From Aralia elata (lineage: Eukaryota; Streptophyta; Magnoliopsida; Apiales; Araliaceae), in NCBI GenBank assembly GCA_034770075.1, contig JAVJAP010000139.1, positions 1 through 64,000 on the forward strand: DNA of 64,000 nucleotides. Direction: 5' to 3'. Positions 50,347-60,120 of this stretch are shown here, piece after piece. Under the pieces are notes generated by a model. It did not search any database. It was not told where the DNA came from and was given only the letters and a program-made list of their open reading frames with translations. Numbering within the stretch: position 1 is the stretch's first letter; every line of letters begins with the position of its first letter. A program made the translations under genes and the position numbers.

Positions 50347-50743
50347 GTCACAACGAACACACGTGCATTTGATGGTGCTAATATGTTTGGGATGGATGAG
50401 GCGTTACAAGAAGATGTTAGCAATCCCAGACAGGTAAACGATGAAGATGTGATGACAAATGATGTGGTTGATGTACCCGACGATGAGGAAGTCGAGGATG
50501 ACGTGGTCGTGAATGAGTACATAGTCGTTGAAGATGATAATGACGACGAAACTGATATCGATAATGATAAGGAGGAAGAGATAAAATCCGAAAATGATAT
50601 CGATGTTGAATCTGACGGGTTTGATAACGTACAAACTCTAAACTTATTTCAAATTAGTAAATAATGCAATATTAATATATTATATTTAATTAGTTTAACT
50701 TCAAATTTATATGCGTTATTTTTGTTATTTCAGTAGTATATTT

Positions 50744-52701
50744 ATGGCTAGACATAGCGGTGGAGGTCGCTGCGGTGGTGGGCGATCTAGATCAGGAGAC
50801 GCTAGCTAGACTAGAGGCTCGTCTTTAGGAGCTAGTAAGTTGTCTGAACTGAGATTTTAATATATCTCAATCTGCATTAGTTTATATTTTTTGACTTAAT
50901 TTTTTTAATAATTACAGATGCTCGTCGTCGACGACATCAAGGGACTAACCTCGGTATCTTCAGCGTCGTCCGCCGACAGTTCCATATACAGTCCGAGTGG
51001 ATATCGACTATGCAAAGTAAGTGTTAAACCATCGAAAATAAGAAGTTAAATTTATATAATTTATTGCATGACACAATTAACGTAACACCATATTGTTATA
51101 TTTTTACTGTAGTATATTAGACCCGGTCGCTAAGGCGACCATACACGCTATCTGCCTGACGCACCTCCCAACTAGTGCATGTGCTTAAGCCAGTACGGGC
51201 AGTAAGATGCTTCGTTTATGGACACTGTCCTGCGGGAGTTTCACGTAAGTTAATTTCCTTATAAATTAGTCAATTATACGTATTTAGTCGTTGCTTAAGA
51301 AATTAATGGTTCCTAACTTCTAAATTTTTGTTATAGACTTATTTTAGATATCAAGAGGGCATCTCTCAGGCAACCGACGACGGTATTATTATTGCACATG
51401 TCGCTAAGAACTACGTCGGCTGGCTGTATGAGATGAGACAGAGGGTAGCCCGGGCAGTTGTTGATCAGTCAAGGACCACAATCAGAGATCATTAGCCCCA
51501 CATAGTCTTCGATGTAATACAGGAGGCTATTTGTACACACTGGGATGGTGATAACTTTAAAAAGAATTTCGAGCAGGCAAAAAAAAACCGTGGCCAGCTC
51601 CAAGTCGTACACACTACTGGCTCATAGTCTTTTGAGGAGGTGAAGTTGGTAAGTGTCATGTATTTTAGTTGTTTAGTTACTCAATTCTCACAAGAATACT
51701 TAATAACTGTTTTATGAATGTATTTATTTGGCCATGCGGGAGAGCTTGGGCCGACCTCCGACCATGATAGAGTTCTGGGATAGAGCCCACACGCCAAATT
51801 CTACTATGTCTCCCACAACAATAGCTATACCGGTAAGACTAATCTTAAATGATATAATTAACTCACGTATACAAAATAAATTAAAAGACCGATTTCAAAG
51901 GCTTCGGGACCAGCGTGTAATTGAGTTGCAGGTTGTTAGGGGGGATTCTGAGTCGTTAGATTTTACCATCCCTCCTCCCGAGATTGAATTATCTCGGGAT
52001 AAGGAGCTGAGACTATGGGTCGCGTCTCAGGATCCCCCTAGTAGCAGTAACAACACGTATCGAGTGCTAGGTCTGCCGAGGATACCCGCGTATATATTAC
52101 CTGGAGGTAATAATATTTCTTATATTTCTCGCTATATCATAATTTTTCACATACTATAAATTATTATTAGTAATGTTATATTTATTTTCGCAGGCTTTAG
52201 CCAACGCCAACGTCCGAGAGCACCTGTTGGACCATCATATACGGGCGCTGGCTTGGACGACGCGATGTTCCAGAGGGGTATGACGGCGGTGTCGGAGACG
52301 TTTGGTACGGATCTAATATTCCGTCGTCAGGTCCTGCCTACCCGTCCTCGCTTCCACCAGCTTGCGCAAGACATTGCAGCAAGGACCACCGTCGAGAGTA
52401 TGGGTATCCTTCTGGAGCAGTTCGACGCGATACGTATGCGACGAGGTGCTCCGGATGGTAGTTACCTTACTCACGAAGGCTTTTGGCCCGCTGCTGAGTC
52501 AGCCCTCGACTACGCAGGTATAATTTCTTTTTATTATAAGTTCATTATTCTGCATGTTATTTAATTTTCACTTAGTTGTCTCTTTAATACTCTCATACGG
52601 ACTAATGACTTGTATTTTTCATTGTATCAACAGGGTGGCGATGGCGATGGCGATGTCGATGGCTATGGCAATGACGAGGATTTTCATATGCCAGAGCAGT
52701 G
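50744..52701 (+). pseudogene. CACTA-associated second gene, plant Transposase_24-like (Ptta/En/Spm), with premature stops
   Basis: It starts at ATG 50744 (MARHSGGGRCGGGRSRSGDA, Gly/Arg-rich) and is spliced through several exons. Recognisable pieces are RRPPTVPYTVRVDIDYAK (near 50980), NYVGWLYEMRQRVARAVVD and HWDGDNFKKNFEQAKKNRGQ (51400-51600), then ESLGRPPTMIEFWDRAHT (51740-51800) and a basic/acidic helical region to 52080. The final exon encodes a Gly/Asp-rich tail ending EDFHMPEQ with TGA at 52699-52701. The AKKNR..HTTGS..SF and GRPPT..EFWDRAHT spacing is typical of the second protein of plant CACTA elements. Premature stops (TAG near 50806, TAA near 51187, TAG near 51494 and 51627) mark it as dead. 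Confidence 0.75.
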
Positions 52702-53109
52702 ACGTCGATCCCCGCCCAATGTTTCTCCTCTTACTGGTGGTATTACTAGATTAGGTTGATATTTTATATAGCAGTAGTTTAGATGTTATATAAAACAATT
52801 ATAAATTATTGTAGTTTAGCTTGTTTCTTTGTAAATCAATGTATTTTATGTCGTGTTTTATAAATAATTGATGAGTCTCGTTATTTTTTGTAGTTTATAA
52901 GTTATATCATTGTAGTTTAACATAAACGTGTATATATATTGTTCTTCAAAGTAGTTACGTTGTGTTGATTATGATATAAGTTGCATGGATGTAGTGAATG
53001 ATTATTTATTGTATGTATTGTTGAGATAAAACAGATTACAGGTACAAAAATGGGGTTTAAAAACCTGAAAACTGTAAAAACAAATTTTTTTTATAAAAAA
53101 AATGCTATT

Positions 53110-53382
53110 TTCGACGGAATAGTCCTTACTTCCGACGGAAAATCCGTCGAAATTTGTCTGCACTAGATCATTTCTTAAGCCGCCACGTGTCCTCTTATTT
53201 CCGACGGATTAAAATCGTCGACATTAATTCTTCGACCATAACAACCCCTATCCTCGATGGAATTGTCGACGGACTAAAGTCCGACAAGGCTAAATACGAC
53301 GGAATTGCAGACAAAATATTCTGTCGTAAATAAGCTTAATTCGTCAGAATAAGCTTATTTCCGACTAAATATTTTTGTAGTG
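53110..53382 (+). repeat. CACTA right subterminal repeats and terminus
   Basis: Repeated TTCCGACGGA-type motifs in both orientations lead to the terminus TATTTTTGTAGTG, ending at 53382. This is the expected 3' end of a CACTA element. The matching CACTACAAAAATA left end is not found upstream. Confidence 0.85.
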
Positions 53383-53670
53383 TGAATTTTCTAGATTTGT
53401 TTTTAGTTTGGTTTGAATGAATAAATTTCTATTTTGGTTTGATGAATGAGATTTATGGGTTTGTTATGAGTTTGGTTTGAATGAATTTTGGGTTTTGTTA
53501 ATTGTAAGAGCTTACATATGAGCAGGAAGGGAAGCTCCAACTCAAATTTAGGAGCATCGACGAAATATCACCTGCTACTTTCCAGTGATTTTCTTTGGTA
53601 ATCAGTTGTAGCAGCAATTTTTGGAACTATTTTTTTGGTAATTCGTATAATTTTTAATGTTTACAAGTAT

Positions 53671-53942
53671 TTTAATTTTTTAATGAAGTCAAACCGTATA
53701 AAACAAAATGGCTAGTCGACAAAATGGGTATTCCGGTCAATTTTTACTGGAAATTAATTTTATCAAATTTGGAACATCATGTATTAATTTGTAAGCCCAA
53801 TTACTTTAAAGGCCAAATTATGAATTTGATAATACTTTGTGTAACGGAAGTGTATTTAGCCTTATAAATTTTGATTCTAAAAATGGTAAATTTATCTTAA
53901 AACATCAAACTTAAAGACTATTTTTATGAGACCGATGGAGTA
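53671..53942 (-). repeat. Right long inverted repeat of the composite element
   Basis: It is the reverse-complement partner of 45001-45420. It ends GATGGAGTA. Confidence 0.8.
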
Positions 53943-54449
53943 TTATTTTTTATTAATAATTTTCAGTATCATTCCATCACTGTTAAATAATTAATTAATA
54001 ATAAGTATAAATTTATTAAATAAAAATGTGAAACTAATATTTCTACTTGAAAATTAAATATCTACTATCTACATAAGAGTTTTTCCCGTATACATAAAGT
54101 CCATTCACTATTTATGTGAATAAAATTTTGAAAAATTTATTTATAAAAAGACAAAAAGAGAGGTGAGCGTTTGTTTTATCAATACAAGTATATAACAAGC
54201 TAAGAGAATATCTTATCCAAATTAATTTGGTTGATCATTTTAAGGGTCATTTAGACATCAACTTATATGCTGTTCTATATCTCAATGAATCTAGAAACTT
54301 TTGCTTGCATTGTATTATTTGGTCTACGCACCGGAACCGATAACATTCGAGATTCAATTATGAGTATAATTATAATTTGGTATATATACATGCATGCATG
54401 CATGAATCTCATAATAAAATAAAAAAAAGCCATAAAAAATATTAGTATC

Positions 54450-54480
<31 letters not shown>

Positions 54481-55327
54481 ACTAATAATCTAAAAGAGGA
54501 ACTTACAATTGAATTATTTTGATAAACAAAAAATATATAAAAAAGATAACTTATATTTTGCACGAGTTCTAAACTTGTATAATTGAATACACCTCTTCTC
54601 ATGTTATATATAAAAAAGTGTTTTATAAAATTTTAAAATATTATTATTATAAATAAAATCTTATACAAGAATGTAAGGTGTCCTCTTATGAAAATTGTCA
54701 TTTTAAAAATCTATATTTAATTTTGAGACGAAGAGAGTTGATAAGGTCAGCTGCTAATACCACACATTTGAGCTGAGTTTGGGTCCCACTAATACATAAC
54801 TCGATGGATCACAGTGCAGCGCACGAATATATCGAGCTAAAATTTATTTTGTATTTTCTTCAACAAGGTAGGTCCCCTAACGTCGGAAAACCTGGGGTCA
54901 ATTTTTAATGTACTTAAAATATGGTGAAGGATCTACAACTGCCAGGATTCTTTTGCACTGTATGTGGTAGTGATTTTACATTATTTCTAACTCTCTCTTG
55001 CGTGTGTTCTTGCGATTTTTTCATTTTTGAATTTGATTAATTAATAAATTCTTAAACATATAATTATTAATGTAAAATTATATTTTTTAAATTATAATTA
55101 ACCGTGAAAAAGTACTGACCTAAAAGTATAATTTTACATAAAATAAGATTTGATATATTGTAAAATTATGTAGCATGTCTTCATAAATTAATGAACTAAG
55201 TTACACATTTACATTTTAGTCTGTTTTATGTGGGGTGCAGTGCGTGTCAAGATTATTTATTGTCATATTAAATACTATATCCCAAGAGATTATGAAAAAT
55301 CTAATGGGAGTATCTTTCTCAAGGTGT
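53943..55327. other. Upstream region of the glycosyltransferase gene
   Basis: AT-rich, with short AT and AAT repeats near 54450-54485 and a (CATG)n stretch near 54390. No gene is seen. The proximal few hundred bases should contain the promoter. Confidence 0.4.
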
Positions 55328-55334
55328 TATAAAA
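55328..55334 (+). promoter_or_regulatory. TATA box of the UGT85A-like gene
   Basis: TATAAAA lies 50 bases upstream of the ATG at 55384, leaving a short 5' UTR. Confidence 0.65.
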
Positions 55335-55383
55335 GGGACACAACTTTCCATATCTTGTACAACTCAAACTCAGAAAAAGAAGC

Positions 55384-57068
55384 ATGAAAAAAATGGTTAC
55401 CATTCCAGAAGTGAGTAATAAGCCTCATGCAGTGTGTATTCCTTACCCAGCTCAAGGTCACATAAACCCAATGCTCAAATTATGTAAACTCCTCCACCAA
55501 AAAGGCTTCCACATTTCATTTGTCAACACAGAATTCAACCACAACCGCCTACTCCGGTCCCGGGGACCCAACGCCCTCGACGGCTTGCCGGACTTCCGGT
55601 TCTACACCATCCCCGACGGCCTCTCGGTTTCGGATCCCGATGCAACCCAAGACATCACTACTCTGTGTAAATACACTCCAATAAACTGTTTAGCTCCTTT
55701 TTGTGACCTAATTTCCAAGCTCAATGACCCTTCAGCTAATTCCGACGTGCCGCCGGTGACTTGTATTGTTTCTGATGGTGCCATGAGCTTCACTCTCAAT
55801 GCTGCTGAACAATTTGGTATCCCTGAAGTCCTTTTCTGGACAACAGCCGCATGCGGCCTCCTTGGCTATACCCAGTACCGCTATCTCGTTGAAAGAGGGT
55901 ATATACCACTAAAAGGTACGTTACTTAAATTTTGATAGAGATGTTTTTTCTATACCACTAGTTAATTATTTAATACGGAGTTTTCATAAGAGGCGATACC
56001 ATTACGGAAACTCCGTGTTACAAGATTAGTCCAGAAACGCACTGGACTAATCCTGTGCCATGAATCTTGAATGATACATATCGTTTAGTTAATGCTATAG
56101 TTCTTACTTCTTAAGGTAAATATTTTTCTTACCTTAATGTTGCAGATATGAGCTATGTAACAAATGGGTATTTGGATACAAAATTAGATTGGGTTCCAGG
56201 AATGAAAGATATCAAGTTGAGGGATTTCCCAAGTTTCATTAGAACTACAGACCCTAATGATTTCATGCTCAACTTCCACATAAAAGTATCTGCAGCCCTT
56301 CCAAAAGCTCGTGCCCTCATCTTGAACACATTCGACGCCCTCGAACAAGATGTTTTGCATGCTCTTTCAGCCATTCAACCGCTCATTTACACCGTCGGTC
56401 CATTGCTAAATCAAACTCAAGACAATAGGCTTAAATCAATGAGCTCAAATTTATGGAAAGAAGAAGATAGTTGTATAGATTGGCTTGACACAAAAGAGCA
56501 GAACTCAGTTTTGTATGTCAACTTTGGTAGTATCACAATCATGACAACTAAACAACTGGAGGAATTTGCATGGGGATTAGCTAACAGCAAGAAACACTTC
56601 TTGTGGATAATTAGGCCGGATTTAGTTGCCGGTGACTCGGCATTGCTTCCACCGGAGTTTTTGACCGAGACAAAAGAACGAGGCATGTTAGCAAGATGGT
56701 GCCCACAAGAGCAAGTCCTAAAGCGCTCTGCGATTGGAGGGTTTTTGACGCATAGCGGTTGGAACTCGACTCTGGAGAGTATTTCTAGCGGCGTGCCGGT
56801 TATTTGTTGGCCGTTTTTCGCCGAACAACCGACGAATTGCCGGTATAGTTGTGTGGAATGGGGAATTGGAATGGAGATTGATAATGATGTGAAAAGAGAT
56901 GAAGTGGATAAGGTACTAGTGAGGGAGTTGATGGATGGGGAGAAGGGTAAGGAGATGAAGAAGAATGCAATGGAGTGGAAAAAGAAAGCTGAAGAGGCTG
57001 TTGGTCCTGGTGGGTCTTCTCTAGTGAACTTGGACAAATTGATAGCTGAGGCTTTATTAGCAAAGTAG
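55384..57068 (+). CDS. UGT85A: UDP-glycosyltransferase, UGT85A-like, two exons
   Basis: It is a family-1 glycosyltransferase that transfers sugar from a UDP-sugar to small acceptors in the cytosol. Exon 1 is 55384-55915 and exon 2 is 56146-57068, joined by a GT-AG intron at the position usual for UGT85; together they encode 484 residues. The catalytic His is His26 in PYPAQGHINPML, and the Asp partner is in the VSDGAMSFT segment near residue 130. The 44-residue PSPG box covers residues 362-405, from WCPQEQ to FFAEQ. It ends in Glu43-Gln44, and Gln44 usually favours UDP-glucose. PSPG position 10, almost always His, is Arg here. The overall sequence resembles the UGT85A group, including iridoid (7-deoxyloganetin-type) glucosyltransferases, but the acceptor cannot be told from sequence. 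A second Met at codon 4 is an alternative start. Confidence 0.95.
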
Positions 57069-58717
57069 TAACAATAGAAACTAAACAAAATTTGCACGTC
57101 TAGTTTATCTGAACAAAATATTAATATGTTGTTCAGTTGAATCTATTAATACTTTGTTTAAGTAACTTAAATCATTTTTGTCTAATCACTTTACATTACT
57201 CGTAACAATATAAGTTCTTGCTTTATTTTGCCTCATTTCTTCGGTCCTCTAAAGGGGACTTCTATTTGTTTGATTTCAAAGTTAAATTAATTATTTAGCA
57301 AAAAAAAAAAGTTAAATTAATTTGTTGCATTTCCATATATGATCTAGACTTGCGTTGAATTCAATCTCATTTTGTTGAAAGCTGGGAGATGATAACGATA
57401 TAACTACCCGCTTTAATTTGCCTAATTTCTTTAGTCCTCTAAAAGGGACTTCTATTTGTTTGAATTTCAAAGTTAATTAATTTGTTGCATTTCCATATAT
57501 GATCTAGACTTGCGTTGAATTCAATCTCATTTTGTTGAAAGCCGGGAAATGAGCAAAACAGTATGATGTAGTGCGGAGTACTCAGATAAAGATTCAAGGG
57601 TTCTTGAATTTACAAAAAAATAATAATAATAAAACGAAGTTTTATTTAATAATTAATCAAAAGCTACTGTACTCAAAGAGTTACAATTGTTTATACAGTA
57701 AGAAAACTTTAATAAGTAAATCCTAAATATCGTTAGACCAAATAACTAACTAACATTAGATTCCTAATGACGAAAGCCCAATATAATAAAACTGAAACTA
57801 AAACAGTTAATCTCATAGGAGTGAATTTAACTTAAGTCGCAAAGAACTCGTTCTTTCTAAAATGCCATTTACACGTGAAATGTGTCTAAATCAAAGTTTA
57901 GCTTAATTTGTTAATTATTTTAATTTACGACGACTCGACTTTTAGTGAGCCAATGTGTTTCAAATATAATTTTGATAATTCATCGCATTTTGACTGCCGT
58001 GAGACTCGGGCTAATTTATCTACATCACATTATTATGGTGTGTAGTAATTTTATTAACTATTACACACTATAATTACATGTACTATGGATTACTCCACTT
58101 TATGTGCAGAAGAGTACTGAAAAAAAAAAAGAAAAAAAAAATAAGACAAGAGAATCCACTTGCATGTAATGCTACCAAAACTCCTTTAATATGTGGTAGA
58201 CAAAATCACTGTTGTCCTGTGTCATGTCCCGCATGCATGCGTTATTAAGTCCTTGTGATTGGGATGGTTGTGGCCTCCTCCTCCTTACCAGAAGTGACGC
58301 GTTCTCCTTCTAGGACCATATACATACAATGCAATACTTTTCCAACTACCTAAAATGGTTTAGACTTCTTAGAAAAGTTGGTAATTAACATGCATGAGAT
58401 GGGGCATACTACTTCTTAACATGATAATTTACATAAAGGAGAAAGAAAATAATAATAGCAATAATAATAACATAAGATTTTATGGCAAAAAAGAAGGTGC
58501 GGGCTATCTTTAACTTGCATGAGATAACTATCAAAACAACGTCGTTTTGCATAATTAAAATACTCTCTCATGTTATGTATAAAATGATATTTTTATACTT
58601 TCTCAAAATATTATTATTATAAAGAGATACCTTATGCAAGAGCGTGAGATAGTCTTTACCTCCCGTGTTCTTAAATTTTTATCATACAATATATATGATA
58701 AAAAAATAAATTAGGGG
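57069..58717. other. Region between the UGT gene and the nested copia elements
   Basis: No gene is seen. It contains the 190-bp tandem duplication listed separately and AT-rich sequence. Confidence 0.4.
57201..57552. repeat. Tandem duplication downstream of UGT, period about 190 bp
   Basis: Two copies share CTCTAAA..GGGACTTCTATTTGTTTGA and a longer identical block from TTTGTTGCATTTCCATATAT through GTTGAAAGC. The first copy has a small internal insertion with an A run. Confidence 0.85.
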
Positions 58718-59098
58718 TGTTGATATAACGTCAGAGCAATACTTATATATGTTGCAAGAACAATACGTGTTGTTGAAACAAGTGATCAAAATATCGCTAA
58801 ACGCATATTTGTTCTGGCATTATTGTTAGCAACTAAACTAAATTGATTCTAGATTGTTCATGAATTAATTAAATACATGAATGGGTACAAGATGCATGTA
58901 TGTACATGAATGAATTTAAAAGTGTTAGGTTCATGTACATGTATTTGGTCATTATTAATGTGGCTCTAGAAGTATTCTAAGAGTCCTATAAATAGGGTAC
59001 TTGGATCATTTGATGCAAGTGAAATCAAAGTGTTCTTGAGTGTTCTCCAAAATTATATTTCACTTCATCTATAATTTATCTTCTTCCATATATTTCCA
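58718..59098 (+). repeat. 5' LTR of copia element A
   Basis: It begins TGTTGATATAAC and ends near TTTCCA. A TATA-like motif (CTATAAATAGGG) near 58985 fits the U3/R boundary. A primer-binding site follows at 59104. The 3' LTR is not in the window. Confidence 0.6.
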
Positions 59099-59103
59099 AT
59101 AAG

Positions 59104-59116
59104 TGGTATCCGAGCC
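59104..59116 (+). other. Primer-binding site of copia element A
   Basis: TGGTATCCGAGCC differs by one base from the TGGTATCAGAGCC initiator-Met tRNA binding site common in plant Ty1/copia elements. Confidence 0.75.
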
Positions 59117-59365
59117 AAGTTAATTCGAAGGTTTAGAGAAGAATAAACCAAAGTGGTGAAGGCAAAATCGACGACCCAATAAAGGTGACCTGGTGCTATC
59201 GAATTGTTCTGCTGGGCGAGTGCAAAGTGTGTGCGTTAGAGCTCCAGAACGCAATCTAGCAAAGGTGCTAGTTGAGGAAAATAATTGAAAAAGAAGTTTG
59301 TGAATTGAAGCACGTCACAAAGGTCGTTATATTGATAGCATTTTGGAGAGGTAAATTATAGAAAA

Positions 59366-59508
59366 ATGATATTTCCTAGGTTTGGTGCCAAATTAATGGT
59401 CACAAATTACAATGTTTGGAGTATAAGGATTCGAGTATTTCTTGGAACTTATAATTTATGGCAAGAAGTCATTGCAAATTCAGAAAAGTGTAGTTTGAAA
59501 AAAGTTCG
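59366..59508 (+). pseudogene. gag fragment of copia element A
   Basis: It encodes MIFPRFGAKLMVTNYNVWSI and then a FLGTYNLWQEV segment, like the start of plant copia gag (DUF4219-type). It is cut off at 59508 by the insertion of element B. No downstream part of this gag is seen in the window. Confidence 0.65.
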
Positions 59509-59932
59509 TGTTACAAGTTGGCTAATATTTGGTGGCAAACAAGGGCAAAGTGCTCCACTACCAGCCCATGCTTTGGTATCAAAGTCAAGCTTTGTGTGCC
59601 TTATGTCTCCCAAGTCTTCACTATAAATTGGTTGCTCAAGAGAGCAACAAACACACCATCAGATAGAGAGAGCAAGATAGATAGAGAGAGAAAGCTCTAG
59701 TTAGAACATTTTAAGAGTAGTGTAGTAGATAGAAAATAAATAGTTAGTTTATTTCTCAGTTGAGAGTTTGTATTTTCTATTTTATTTTCATAGTGGATTT
59801 CAGAGATCTCTTCCCATGGTTTTTCCCAGTTGGATTTTCATGTAAAAATTCTTGTGTTATTTTATACCTCATACAGTACTAGTGTACGTACTTGTATTTA
59901 TCTTAGTGTATTTGTGTGAGCCTGATTTCTCA
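59509..59932 (+). repeat. 5' LTR of copia element B
   Basis: It is a 424-bp LTR beginning TGTTACAAGTTGG and ending TTTCTCA. It includes CTATAAATTGG (TATA-like, near 59622) and GAGAGA repeats in the R region. It is followed by TTGGTATC, a partial initiator-Met primer-binding site. It inserted directly into element A's gag. Confidence 0.75.
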
Positions 59933-60120
59933 ATAATTGGTATCTTTGGTTCACGTCGTTGGTGTCTAGGAAAGTGGTTCAAAAGGCGATGCTTTTAAGA
60001 CAGGCGATTACTTAATTAGTCACCATTGCAAAAGCACGGAGAGACTCTCGCCCGACTTACACTTACCTAGCTAACTGGTACGATCCGTTTAGAGAAATCT
60101 CGCAGGTCACAAATACGAAG

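Larger units (their letters stand above)
45507..50664 (+). pseudogene. CACTA-associated protein with DUF4218 and DUF4216-type regions, interrupted and nonsense-mutated
   Basis: The first exon (45507-45739) reads LPKKVVDALTELSNLFRDLC and ..YRWM.., the DUF4218 signature found beside TNP2 transposases. The reading continues after an intron at about 45836 (YMRRLKQKVKNKAHVEG). The later part (WFKRRAEEGN, then YYGRLQDVVVLNYP and KKVVIFKW) is the DUF4216-type C-terminal region. It resumes after a 2.0 kb insertion at 48605 (ENGVKVD, DDVFVLASQATQVCYT) and again after a solo LTR at 50347 (TNTRAFDG), ending in an acidic Asp/Glu tail at 50664. Faults include one extra T at the first splice junction, in-frame TAG at 46314-46316, and TAG near 48760. 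Transposase exons that should precede it are absent. Confidence 0.8.
45001..53942. mobile_element. 8.9 kb composite element bounded by long inverted repeats, containing a decayed CACTA element
   Basis: The outer ends, TACTCCATC and GATGGAGTA, begin inverted repeats of about 420 bp (left) and 272 bp (right). They match well over about 210 bp, for example CCGGAATACCCATTTT and TTTTGTTTTATAC. Inside are coding remains of a CACTA (En/Spm) transposon and its right terminus at 53382, but no CACTA left terminus and no TNP2 transposase. Either a CACTA element inserted into a TIR element and lost its left half, or the TIR element captured CACTA sequence. A Mutator-like element and a solo LTR are nested inside. 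Confidence 0.65.

Noticed and set aside
56417..57097. 226-residue minus-strand open frame opposite the UGT gene
   Set aside because: It is an antisense shadow of the clearly conserved glycosyltransferase exon.
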